64,000 bases of DNA from contig JBCNJP010000023.1 in NCBI GenBank assembly GCA_039602395.1, positions 87,198,451 to 87,262,450 on the forward strand, read 5' to 3'. Source of the DNA: Deinandra increscens subsp. villosa (Eukaryota; Streptophyta; Magnoliopsida; Asterales; Asteraceae). This document shows, one piece after another, positions 24,018 through 34,385 of this stretch (positions within the stretch are counted from its first letter, which is position 1; the number at the start of each line of letters is the position of its first letter). The translations under genes and the position numbers were made by a program. The notes under the pieces are model-generated. The model did no database searches and had not been told where the DNA came from. It saw only the letters and a program-made list of their open reading frames with translations.

Positions 24018-24173
24018 ATGCCAAGTAGCGTTCTGCCGACTAAGAAGGTTGCATTCATGAAATTCATGAAAAACACGTGGGATCATGTATCAACCACTAA
24101 AAAAGTGATACATGTTAAATGGTTGGCTAAGCCTTCAAAAGAGAAAGCGGAGCCTTCAAAAAGAGAAGATTAA
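24018..24173 (+). CDS. Small 51-codon reading frame in duplication copy 1
   Basis: ATG at 24018, stop TAA at 24171-24173. The peptide (MPSSVLPTKKVAFMKF...SKREDstop) is lysine-rich and unlike anything I recognise. The duplicate at 25426-25581 keeps the frame. The three amino-acid differences between copies (T/A, K/N, P/S) outnumber the one silent change in the last codon, so there is no sign of purifying selection. It may be a fragment captured by the Helitron-derived unit. Confidence 0.2.
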   Translation: MPSSVLPTKKVAFMKFMKNTWDHVSTTKKVIHVKWLAKPSKEKAEPSKRED

Positions 24174-24480
24174 AGAGAAGGCTAACCCGACGTTTCTTGG
24201 CCTGCTCTTTTTTATGAACTTTCGTGAAGACTAGGACTAACAACTTAACCGGTGAAGAGGTACTTGACATTTTTTATTGATATGTTGAAGTCGATGTGTA
24301 TTTGGAAATTCAATAATGAATATGCTTTATAATTTTTCCTAAAATATGTATGACACATTTTATAAAATGTTTTTTTAGCTTAAGGGGGTTAGAGTGGTCT
24401 GGATTCATTTTAATATTTAAAAAGCAGATAAAATTAAAACTGCAATGTTAAGGCCAATAATAATTCAACACTACTAATTC

Positions 24481-24627
24481 AATGTGAATTTGATAAATTA
24501 ACTCAATAATTTGATTATTTTAAGAAAACTAATCAACAATTAGTCAAAAATAATAAATTTGAATATTTTAACCGTTTTTATATGTATCTAAAATGAGCTC
24601 AACCCGTGTAATACACGGGTTACTAAC

Positions 24628-24631
<4 letters not shown>
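24481..24631 (+). mobile_element. Duplicated 3' end of the short Helitron
   Basis: Carries a perfect 21-base hairpin sequence (AACCCGTGTAATACACGGGTT, from 24600) and the CTAA|T terminus (CTAA ends 24631). The 5' half of the element is missing because the duplication starts within it. Confidence 0.6.

Positions 24632-24675
<44 letters not shown>
24630..24675. repeat. (AT)n microsatellite, about 22 units
   Basis: Uninterrupted AT dinucleotides directly after the Helitron 3' end. The matching position in copy 1 (12861-12876) has only about 7-8 units, so this tract expanded or the other shrank after the duplication. Confidence 0.9.
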
Positions 24676-24678
<3 letters not shown>

Positions 24679-25425
24679 TAACCTATTCCTACTTTCGAGC
24701 TCCATCCCAAGTCAAGTCACACACCTACACAACTAGTTTTCATGTGTCACACTCAATAGTGAATTTGACGATCAATCTTCTTGTAATTTTTTTTTTAAGT
24801 TTCAACATTATTCTTTTCGTAACATCTAATTCACCAACATGTCAAATCCATACCAAAAATCAAATTTTACCAATTTTGGAGCATATATACTCTATATGTC
24901 TATGTCTATGTATTTATATTTGTGTTTGATAACAAATTACTTAAATGAGAGAAACTAAGAAGGTACTTTATATAAACTTAATGTATTATTGAAAGAAACA
25001 AATCTTGTAAAACGAGGCTTGTTATTGCGTTATTGGTATAATCTGATCCATTAGATCATAAGAACACCCTAATCGTAAATATGTGTCATATTCTCCTCTA
25101 CAACCTGTATATATCATGTCAAATGACGATTGTATATTTTAATACAACCCGTATTTACATAATTGTATTAGACGATATTACTCGGATTTAGACAGATATG
25201 ACATGTTTGGAGTTTTTATCGTTTGACTAAAAGAGATTACAAGTCCTACCATACAGTTTGATTTGACTAAAGGTGTCCAGAGTTTGATTTGTCTAAAAGT
25301 GTCCAGATAACTACAGATAAGGAAGTTTACCAAAATACACATTTTTATATTTGAATTTTTATAAATACATATGCTTTTGCAGCCTTCGGACATATTTACA
25401 TTCGCTTAACAAGACCAATAAAGAC

Positions 25426-25581
25426 ATGCCAAGTAGCGTTCTACCGGCTAAGAATGTTGCATTCATGAAATTCATGAAAAACACGTGGGATCATGTATCA
25501 ACCACTAAAAAAGTGATACATGTTAAATGGTTGGCTAAGTCTTCAAAAGAGAAAGCGGAGCCTTCAAAAAGAGAAGACTAA
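25426..25581 (+). CDS. Small 51-codon reading frame in duplication copy 2
   Basis: Same frame as 24018-24173, also open, preceded by the same AT-rich leader. Function unknown; it is kept as a hypothetical because both copies are open from ATG to stop. Confidence 0.2.
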   Translation: MPSSVLPAKNVAFMKFMKNTWDHVSTTKKVIHVKWLAKSSKEKAEPSKRED

Positions 25582-26779
25582 AGAGAAGGCTAACCCGACG
25601 TTTCTTAGCCTGCTCTTTTTTATGAACTTTCGTGAAGACTAGGACTAACAACTTAACCGGTGAAGAGGTACTTGACATTTTTTATTGATATGTTGAAGTC
25701 GATGTGTATTTGGAAATTCAATAATGAATATGCTTTATAATTTTTCCTAAAGATATGTATGACACATTTTTTAAAATGTTTTTTTTAGCTTAAGGGGGTT
25801 AGAGTGGTCAGGATTCATTTTAATTATTTAAATTGTTATTTATTGATCGATAATAATTCATGTTATTAGTTTGATCATCAACACTACTGACTCTTGTTTT
25901 CGTTGTTAAGGCCAACTTTAGTTACATAATCATCATATATTTACACTTAATTTTCAATTAAGAATAATGAATCTACCTATCTATTAAACAAAACATATTA
26001 GGTTGAGTTGGCACACAATAAGTTTGTCCACATCAGCAGGTGATGATGTGGTATCCTCTAATTACACAAGAATCCTATGTGTAATTATATGAATTTTATA
26101 GGTTTTCTTAAAAAATCTTACGTTTAAATCAAAAAGAAGTCGCAGATCGGGGTCATATCCGTCGGATCTTTTGACCCGAGTATATAACTTTGTCCACGAA
26201 TTCTCAGCTCATTTTTTTCGTGAAATCTAGGGTTCGCTGGTAGGTTCTCTCTCGATCTCCGCCGTCGAACACCAGGTCCGTCGCTTCTTCAGCGAGATCC
26301 AGTGAGTTTTACTCCGATCGTATACATCAAAAACAATTTTACGCTTTTATGTGATGTTTTCTGATACGATTCGCTATGTTTTTATGTTTTCGGTGTCACT
26401 TCCACCGATGAAATTCACTCTCCGACGTCTCTCCGCCTTCCGTGAAGTTTTCCGGTTAGTTATCATGTTTAATTTGTTGTTTCGATTTGAATTATCTCTC
26501 TGTATACGGTTGATTAGACCGATTGTGTTGTCGATTAGGGTTTATAGGATCTTGATTTTGTTCACTTTTATGTTTAGTTATGTTCCCATTAAGTCAATTT
26601 GAACGATATATTTTCTTTCAATTTGCAGATGCTTTTCTATTGTGAAATGCACAAATTAAGTTGGCAAAAGGGATCAGAGGATGTGATCATATTTTTTAGG
26701 TAGTTTTTTATGTCCTCTCTTCTTTTTCTATTTGTTAAAACAACTTATATATGTATATATTTTTAATCTTTGTTTGCTG

Positions 26780-26866
26780 GCGGTTGGATTGTTAACCGGA
26801 ATGGAAGAGATGCCATCAGAAAAACAACAAGAGTATTTGTCATCTCTACTTTCTCCTCTTTCTCAG
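26780..26866 (+). pseudogene. Captured exon resembling exportin-T (PAUSED/XPOT)
   Basis: Twenty-nine open codons ending at a CAG|GT donor (26866/26867). The reading includes VGLLTGMEEMPSEKQQEYLS, which I recall as the style of plant exportin-T (tRNA nuclear exporter PAUSED) near its central HEAT repeats. Upstream at about 26190-26310 is UTR-like sequence (CTAGGGTTCGCTGG, then CT-rich). A further exon-like piece (GATCCAAAAGATAAAGCG, about 27206-27255) encodes DPKDKAKSELDISSTIR and does not obviously belong to the same protein. Identification is from memory and needs a search. Confidence 0.45.
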
Positions 26867-29800
26867 GTTTGCTTAACTTTTATTGTGATGCATAATTATT
26901 AGTTACACAAACATGAATGGTATACGTGTTCTATTTAGGATAAGGTAAACTTTGTGAAATCTTCAAAATAGTTTGTTAGAAAATAGGTGTAAAGATTACA
27001 AGTCTAAATGAATAATGAATGAACAATTAGGTTTTAGAAAAGCTTAAAATGGTAAGATTTACTATAATTGATTTTAGTTTTTTGTGAATCTTAAATTTGA
27101 TATTTGTGCACATGACATCCTTTTCTGCATCTGCTAAAAATGGTGAGTTTAACATTAGCTTCAAGTTTGTTTTTAGTTAGTTTTTTTTTGATGTTTTGTT
27201 GTAGGATCCAAAAGATAAAGCGAAGTCAGAGCTAGATATTAGTTCAACAATACGGTATGAAGCTACGATTTTAGTGTGTTGATTTGCATCTTGCTTTTAT
27301 TACTTCACAAGTGTTGCGTTATTATAAATATTATTCATACGAAAACAATATTTTTTTGAGAAATTATGTTGGGTTTTTGGTTAAAGAAGTTTTTATGCAA
27401 GAATTAAACTTGCAAAAGTTTATGTCATTTGAGTCTCTTGCTTCAATTGTTTTTTGACATGTTGACTTTCACTAAATGATTTTAAATTTTGAATTTGAAT
27501 ATATAATCCATCACTTATGTTTTTTGCTTCTACTTTTTTCACCAGTTGACCGAGTCACTAATTGAAAAGTGATTTTATATTAACTTTTTGCATGATTATG
27601 GAAAATTAGCACAATAAATTATCACATTATGTTCCTTGCAATTAGTAATTTGTCAATCAAGTTGCGTCTCATCTAATTGTGGCGTAGGATTTTATAATTG
27701 TGCAATATAGTAAATTCTAAAGCTGGTAAGTATGTTTGTCATTTTTTATATATATTAAAGAGATAAGTTGTTTTCTTTTATGATTTTGACTAAAATTGCC
27801 TTAATTTTGAGAATTTTAAAGAAGTATTCCCTTAATTTCGGGATTTACTAAAGTTTAAATTTCAATTAAGTTCAAATTCAAACTTTATTATCTAATTTAC
27901 CTATATATAGTTAGCTTTATTAAATTTTTTTCAGTTATAACTGTTTTAGCTTTTTTTTTAAAATTTCAGTTATAACTGTTTTAGATTTAGAAACCTTTCA
28001 TTTCGGGATTTAGTCAATTACAAATTTTATGTTTTTGACTAAATTTGCCTTAATTTTAGGATTTTTAATTAAGTAATCCCATCATTCTAGGATTTACTTA
28101 AGTTTAAATTTCAAAGATTGTTGAATTCAAACTTTAACATATAACTTTATCACTCATAATTAGCTTCTAAAATCTTATTCAGTTACAACTGTTTTAGAAT
28201 GAACAATTCCTTTAATTCCGGGATTTAATCAATTACAAAATTTTATTTTGACTTGAAATGTAATTTTACCATAAATACGTCTAAAATTTGGTTTTTTAAT
28301 TACTAACATGATTGAATATGAATATGCATTTTATTTAATGTCATTATAACATATTTTGTGTTTACATATTTGAGATATTTAATGTTGTTATGATCAATAA
28401 TGATAATTGTATTAGGTGTATATGAATATTCAATATATTAGTAATGTAATAAATTTTGCATATTCAAATGAAAGGCTAAAATATATTTACAAATTGGCAT
28501 GGTGCAGATCATTACGAGATCTCTTTGTGTTGGCTTACGTTATCACCATATTACATTTCTTTAAAGGTCAGTCTTTTAATCTCCTGTAATCATTACATGC
28601 ATTTAAGTTTAAATTAACCACTAAATCAATAAGCATTACTGATTCGTTTAGCATTCAAATTCTAATTGAGAATTTGTAGATTATTAAATGCTAACATACT
28701 ATAGATCGAGTTGACACTTCGGCTATTATACAGGTTGGGAGATGAACTTATTTTCATAAGATAAGTTCAACTTTGAAGAAATTAGCTTTGAATCTTTCAA
28801 AGTACTTTCAACTTCGAAGGATTCATGGTTTTTTGTGTGATTTTTTCATTACCTATTTGAGAATTTTTGTATTCTAATTCACAATTTTTTAACTTTTGGG
28901 AACTCAGGGTCTAACGGAAGTACTGGAGTGAAAGGATTGACTAAAGATTTACAATAAGATTTTGAGGCCTCTACCTCTGATGTTTACCAAATGGTATGAT
29001 TTAGTAGCATCTTTATGGTGAAAATCATCATTTGATGACCAATATATTTACCCAAATGGTCATTGATTTTTAAGTGATAGATTACTGCGATTGACTGGTG
29101 TTGAGCTCTAAGATATCAAGTTTCCATGATTTTCTACTTTTATCTATATTATACAGTGAAAAGACTCATTTTGTTTTATATTTTGCATGTTGTGGTTTAA
29201 ATATTTTATATTCTGTCAATTTTGTATGATGTAGGAAGCTAGGAAATGATTTGACAAAGCTGATGTTTATAGTAATTTTACCAAGTAGTTAGTTTTATGT
29301 GTAGTTGTTAGTTTGAATAATTGACTTATTATTATATTTACACATTTTCATGCAGATACTTGACATATATTTATCATTAAGGAAAAGTACTCGGACATAA
29401 TAGCTTCTGCCACGAAAGATGTACATGTGTTCTTTCACATAATTTCTAGATATGATTTATATATTAATGCAATAATTTGGTGACAGTTATACATGATTAG
29501 TCATCTTTATTTGTAATCTTAATCTGGTAGAGACATTTTAGGGAGTTTACAGTGGCATAATGATATTTGAGCAAGCTTGCTCAAATATTTGTCTACTTAG
29601 ATGAGAATAACACATATACCTCCGTGTTAAAATTATGGTGGTGGTGTGAATTAATTTTCTACTTAGATGAGAATAACATTGTGTAAATTTTGCTTTTCTA
29701 TTTTTACATTACTTTATATTATATTAGAAACATGAAATTCAAGATTTGATCATGTATACATGAGTTTATTGACTATATCTTTTTTTTTTATTTGTATAAA

Positions 29801-29869
29801 TGTTATATTTCATTACATGCTTTTTATATTAAAGATCATGTATCTATATGGGTAATTGACATATAAACA

Positions 29870-30063
29870 AAAGCGAATGCCAATCTCTTTTTAAAAAGTT
29901 TGATTTTTTTTTAAATCAACTGGTATTTTCGCATGGATAGTTATACATTGTTTTATCAAGATTGAAAACAAAAATGATAAATCTTAATTTTAGATGAAGA
30001 TGGTCGACAAACAAATGTAACAATAAACACTGTTTTTTAAGTCTCTTTTTCCAAATTTGTAAC
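29870..30063 (+). pseudogene. Degenerate RepHel helicase C-terminal tail, copy 1
   Basis: Aligns base for base in patches with the tail at 30377-30580 (for example GTCGACAAACAAATGTAACAA against GTCGTCAAACAAATGTAACAA, and CGCATGGATAGTTATACATTG against CTCATGGTCAATTATATGTTG). The frame is broken. It is probably the remnant of an earlier Helitron end. Confidence 0.6.
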
Positions 30064-30376
30064 TTGACCTTTCTTCGACTTTAATTTATAATTATTATTG
30101 ATTTTGTTTTTTACCATCTGGTTGTGTATAGGTAAACTTTTAAATGTTAAATATGAGTTGCCAATTATTTTCTTTACGTAATTTTCTAAATTATCTCCAA
30201 GCTCAATTCCCATGGCTGACAAGTTTTTAGATTTTTGTTGATTTTCTTATTTCTTTCTTTTTTAAAGGCATATATATCGCTCACTAACCATTCAATTTCT
30301 AATCATAGACTATTTGATTGATCGGTATTCTCCATCAAAACATTTAATAACGTCTTGGTATATTTCATAATTTAAT

Positions 30377-30580
30377 ATGATAATTTCAAGTCGATGTCAA
30401 TCTCTTTCGAGAGTTGGATTGTACTTGAAAGATCTGGTCTTCTCTCATGGTCAATTATATGTTGCTTTATTAAGAGTGGGGAGCAAGAAAAGTCTGAAGA
30501 TCTTGATTTTGGATGAATGTTGTCGTCAAACAAATGTAACAAAAAATATAGTGTATAAATTTATCTTCTCAAATTTGTAA
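30377..30580 (+). pseudogene. RepHel helicase C-terminal tail, copy 2
   Basis: An open stretch whose protein contains VGLYLKDLVFSHGQLYVALL, then LKILILDE and TNVTKNIVYKFIFSNL. This is the conserved end of the Pif1-family helicase domain of plant Helitron RepHel proteins (helicase motif VI region and C-terminus). The stop lies 126 bp before the Helitron terminus, the usual arrangement. Upstream helicase motifs are absent. Confidence 0.85.
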
Positions 30581-30677
30581 TTGTTATTGAACTTTTTATT
30601 ATTATTATTATTGAATACTGTTTTACCAATAACAATTATTCGATAATATATTTAATTTTTAATTTTTACATTACAAC

Positions 30678-30706
30678 CCCGGGTATTTACCCGGGTAAGT
30701 GGCTAG
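30678..30706 (+). other. Helitron 3' terminal hairpin and CTAG end
   Basis: CCCGGGTA-TT-TACCCGGG stem-loop followed by TAAGTGGCTAG and then T. This is the replication-termination structure typical of Helitrons. Confidence 0.85.
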
Positions 30707-31464
30707 TTTAAATAAAAAAGAAACATAAAAGCAATAACAAGTGTATGTTAAGCGTAAATATATATTGTATGATGATTATGCAAATAAGATTGCTTTTTAT
30801 AACATAAATGGAAGTTGGGAGTGTTCATGGTTAAACTATTGGTACTGTTGGCAAAACAAGTCTAAAAGTTTTACACATATAAGGTACGACACGATAAGAT
30901 AAACATGGATGCTAAATACGAACACAACATGATTAACTCATCGTGCCATTTGTTTAAACACAAACACAAGTATGTTTATAAACGTGTTACACGACATGAC
31001 CTGTAATGACACGGTTAAAATCCATGGGATGGAAACTAGAAAGAAATCAAAGAATAGGAAATAAAGAGATTTGACGAATTTTAAACGTTAAAGTCGGTAG
31101 GACGGTGAAAACTAAAAAATGAAGGTGGAAATCCCAAATTAGATTACAATTTTGACTTTTATTATACATTTAATTATTTTAAAATTTTGCTAAAAATATA
31201 AATTTGTTTAATTGTGTCATACATGTTTACAACACAAAACATGTTTAACTTAAACCTAAACATATTCAACTCCGTATAGTATTATGTCGTGTTAATAGGT
31301 CCCTAACAAAAATTATCATCCTTAACTAATAATATAGATTATAATCAGATCAATATCTTCCGGTTTGAATTATTAAAATCTATATTTTTAAATTTATTAT
31401 AATAATTTTTATTGGCATTGGATATATTAACAAACCTTTTTACTAAAAAAACAGGTTTTCAACG
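30707..31464. other. AT-rich intergenic, nothing recognised
   Basis: No open frame, tRNA-like cloverleaf or terminal repeat was seen. Words such as ACACGACATGACCTGTAATGACACGG near 30985-31015 resemble LTR promoter debris. Confidence 0.4.
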
Positions 31465-32086
31465 ATCGTCTTGACCCAAACGGTCGTTTGGGGCCAATAT
31501 TGGTCGTTTGGACCCAAACGGTCGTTTAGGTTTTTTTTTGAATTTATTTTTATATATTACAAAACCACACCCCCCCCCCCTCTGAAAATTAAGGGGTCGT
31601 TTTGGCTAGTGTGTTTCAAAAACGGTACGACCAGATTTTTTTGGGGTCTCCGGTTTTTTACAAGATCCGAACCGGCCAGTTTTGACCGGTTTTCCCGGTT
31701 AAACCGCTCCGGTTCAACTGGTTTTCTTATTTTTTATTTTTTTGAGATACTTTTGTGAACTTTAAAACTTATATTTTCTTGTGAAATAACTATTTGGTAT
31801 TATTTTTAAGTGGATTAAAATTGTATTTTAACTATTTTTGTTGGAGTGTGCAAGTTTATTAACATTTTTATAAAAATATATATCCCTAACTGGTTGAACC
31901 GGCTGGTCTAACCGGTCCGACTGGCTCCAAAAAATTTTCCGGTTCAACTTAACCGATTTTTAAAACATTGTTTTTAACTCAAACAACGCTCAAACAACTT
32001 AATTTAAAAAAAAAAAAAACCTAAACGACCGTTTGGGTCCAAAGAACCGATATTTAGCCCCAAACGATCATTTGGATCCAAACGAC
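31465..32086. mobile_element. Foldback element with a nested hAT-like MITE
   Basis: The outer arms (about 31465-31541 and 32009-32086) are inverted copies built on CCAAACGGTCGTTTGG-type words. Between them, 31606-31970 is a second element related to the clear hAT-like MITE at 50591-51035: both share CCGGTT-rich ends, the AAACTTATATTTTCTTGTGAAAT interior and the AAAACATTG terminus. The inner copy's TSD is unclear, so its left edge is approximate. Confidence 0.65.
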
Positions 32087-32467
32087 AATTAAAAAATAGT
32101 TTTTCCAACAAAGATTTATTAATATATAAACACCCTTTTTATTTCCACATAAAATCAACATAATAAGAATTTTTACATACCATGCATTAAAAACATTATA
32201 TTTAATGTAGATTTGCTATTTTCTATCATTACTATTATTGAAAATGACAGAATTTTGTTTACTTTCTCGCCAAGGTCACATCAATATAATTGTAAAGTGA
32301 AAACTGAATTGGTCCCACTAAACTCAAAATCCATAACGTTTGATCATATAATATGACACGTGTCATGATCCTATCGAGCCGATGCACCATAAAGTTTTAG
32401 CAGGGAATCAACTGAATGTACAAAAGTCAAGAAGTTCACCAGTTTCAGTCCTTCAGTGTCCCCACGC

Positions 32468-32842
32468 GCTTTTGGCCTGTCCTTTTTTTTTTGAACGGCC
32501 AACGAATAGAATAAACCCAGGTACTTCGTACGGGGTGACCCCAATGGCTAAAGGCCACCGCCAGCTGGCCCAACCCAGCCGTACGGAGCCCTTAAGCGTC
32601 CATGTGACTCCAGTTCCGGGGGAAAACCCGCTAACCCGCCCGCCCGTAGGCACGACGACGAATTAACGGTAAAACCCGGTCGCCTCAAGGATCGAATCCG
32701 GGTCTCCCCGGATCTCCTATCATTGGCCTCCATACCAATGGACAAATAATGTCATTAGTGAGGATAGAACTTGGGTCCCTAGGAACACAAGCCAAAGCCT
32801 CAACCAACTCCACTAAATGCCATTGGTGCTTTTGGCCTGTCC
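32468..32842 (-). mobile_element. SINE with 15-bp TSD
   Basis: The body is 32483-32827 on the minus strand. It is flanked by GCTTTTGGCCTGTCC at 32468-32482 and 32828-32842, a perfect 15-bp duplication. The 5' end (right side) carries a pol III A-box-like TGGCATTTAGTGGAG (32822 to 32808) and a B-box-like AAGTTCTATCC (32772 to 32762), spacing typical of tRNA-derived promoters. The 3' end is a run of ten A on the minus strand (T-run 32483-32492). Length (345 bp) and layout fit a tRNA-derived plant SINE. Open frames across it are incidental. Confidence 0.88.
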
Positions 32843-33402
32843 TAAAGTACGTATATTTAGTCAACTATGAAAGGAAATTCTTCTAAAGTACGCCCTTTAA
32901 CTTTTTACAACTTGCATTATAGGTCCCAGAATTTCATATTTGAAAGAACTGGTACTTATGCGGTTATACCAAGTTAAATAGGTGAGTAAATTACAACCTG
33001 TGTCCTTTACGATTTATCAATTTTTGCGGACTGTTACCGTTTAAATAAAAAGTTTAGTGATTTTTTATTAGTTTATCATGTAATTGTATTAATAGTATTG
33101 CATAATGCATTATAATTAAAACTGCTTAAAAATAAGAAATTTAACTTAAATATAGACGTGGTTTATGCGAAAAATGTAAAAAAAAAGAATTCTTAAAATG
33201 TTTTTAAAATCCGAATATTATTTTATTTTTTAAAATAACTCAAAAATGTTTTTAAATTTTTTTCTTTTTCCAGTATTCTTAAAATCCTGAAAGAAACATT
33301 TAAAAAAGTTAAAAAAAATATTTTTTTTCTTGGTTTTTTGGTTTTTTGCAAAATATTAGTTTTCTATAGAACCAACCCTTATTGACCATTAGCTGAGAAT
33401 AA

Positions 33403-33712
33403 TCTCAACTATATTATTATTACTAGCAATCCCAACTATTGATATTTTGTTTCTAATAATCCTACCGTTAACTTTTTTTAACCTCTATTAGTTTTGATGA
33501 CGTGACCTAATATGTGGCAAAAAAAAGGATAAAAATTAATATTTTTGACGCATCATCATTCCACGTCAGCTACCACGTCATCAAAACTAATGGAGGTTAA
33601 AAAAGTAAACGGTAAGATTATTAGAAAAAACAACATCAATAGATGGGATTGCCAGTAATAATAAGAATAGTTGACATTATTTCCGACTAATAATCAATAG
33701 TTGAGATTATTT
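33403..33712. mobile_element. Foldback MITE, about 310 bp
   Basis: Inverted arms: AATAATCTCAACTAT...GCAATCCCAACTATTGAT and CATCAAAACTAATGGAGGTT...ATAGTTGAGATTATT pair across a centre near 33555. The central words (GATGACGTG, CACGTCATC) form the tip. No clear TSD was seen and the ends are approximate. Confidence 0.6.
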
Positions 33713-34385
33713 AAATTCAATTTTCTTTTTATTAACAACAATTTAACTTTTTTGTGAGATTCACATGTTTGCATTGCACACGAGGATCCTTTTGTGACTT
33801 TAACCATATAAGGCCATTCTTGATATGAAAAAGTTAAGAAATTAGATGTTCTATAATTAATAATGGACCATTTTAACCCTCCACCATCATCACCGACCCA
33901 TCATGACCACACTCCTCTAGCGATTCACCTCGTACCACCAGTAAAATTCTATAATAACAAACAAAAACACCCCCTTAAATCACCTAGTGAGGGTTGATTA
34001 ATTTCCATTTCATCCAATTCATCTTCTACGCTAACACTCAATTTGCTACTCGCCAGACCAAATCCGTTTCTAATCGAGCTTCGATCGAGAAGCTTAAAAC
34101 GTTTGTTGATATATCTAGTTTCATAGACACCTAATTTATTGCAAAAACTAGACAATTAGACCCGATCCCTACCTGTAATTATTCATATGATGAGAAGGGC
34201 TTTTCGTCAAATCAGTTTATTTGGTGACCATAAATTGAGAAATTTAGGCTTTCTTTCGGTTTATTAAATGTTTCCCTAAGAGTATTCACAACCCATTTCT
34301 TATGTTTATCTATATAAGTTATACATGTTTGCAAGTTAAATAGTAGTAGATAAAGGGAAATTGAAAAGCCCGTTGAGAGAAATCC
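33713..34385. other. Intergenic, possible gene fragment
   Basis: A 68-codon minus-strand frame (34155-33949) is present but recalls no family. The sequence around 33860-33945 is CACC-rich like UTR sequence. Nothing else is supported. Confidence 0.3.

Larger units (their letters stand above)
12712..25831 (+). repeat. Tandem duplication of a 1.35-kb unit (copy 1 heavily interrupted)
   Basis: Copy 1 consists of 12712-13138, 13933-14355 and about 23952-24420; copy 2 is 24481-25831 and is uninterrupted. The two are nearly identical in each piece. Copy 2 therefore shows what copy 1 looked like before the Helitron-like insertion (13139-13932) and the MULE (14356-23942). The unit holds a Helitron 3' end, an (AT)n run and a 51-codon frame. 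Confidence 0.9.
25972..30706 (+). mobile_element. Helitron, 4.7 kb, with captured gene fragments and RepHel tails
   Basis: The 3' end is diagnostic: an 8-bp stem (CCCGGGTA, loop TT, TACCCGGG; 30678-30695), 7 more bases, then CTAG (30703-30706) followed by T. The proposed 5' end is TCTACCTATCTATTAAAC at 25972, preceded by A. Just inside the 3' end lie two copies of the C-terminal tail of the Helitron helicase. The remainder looks like host-gene introns with short exons, including a probable exportin-T exon (26780-26866). The Rep nuclease motif and most of the helicase are missing, so it is non-autonomous. The 3' end is firm; the 5' end is likely but not proven. Confidence 0.75.

Noticed and set aside
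31471..31758. 95-codon plus-strand frame
   Set aside because: It crosses a foldback arm, a C run and a hAT-like MITE, and shows no protein-like features beyond F-rich AT translation.
32762..32822. tRNA gene from A/B-box-like motifs
   Set aside because: No cloverleaf can be formed, and the TSD and oligo(A) tail show a SINE.
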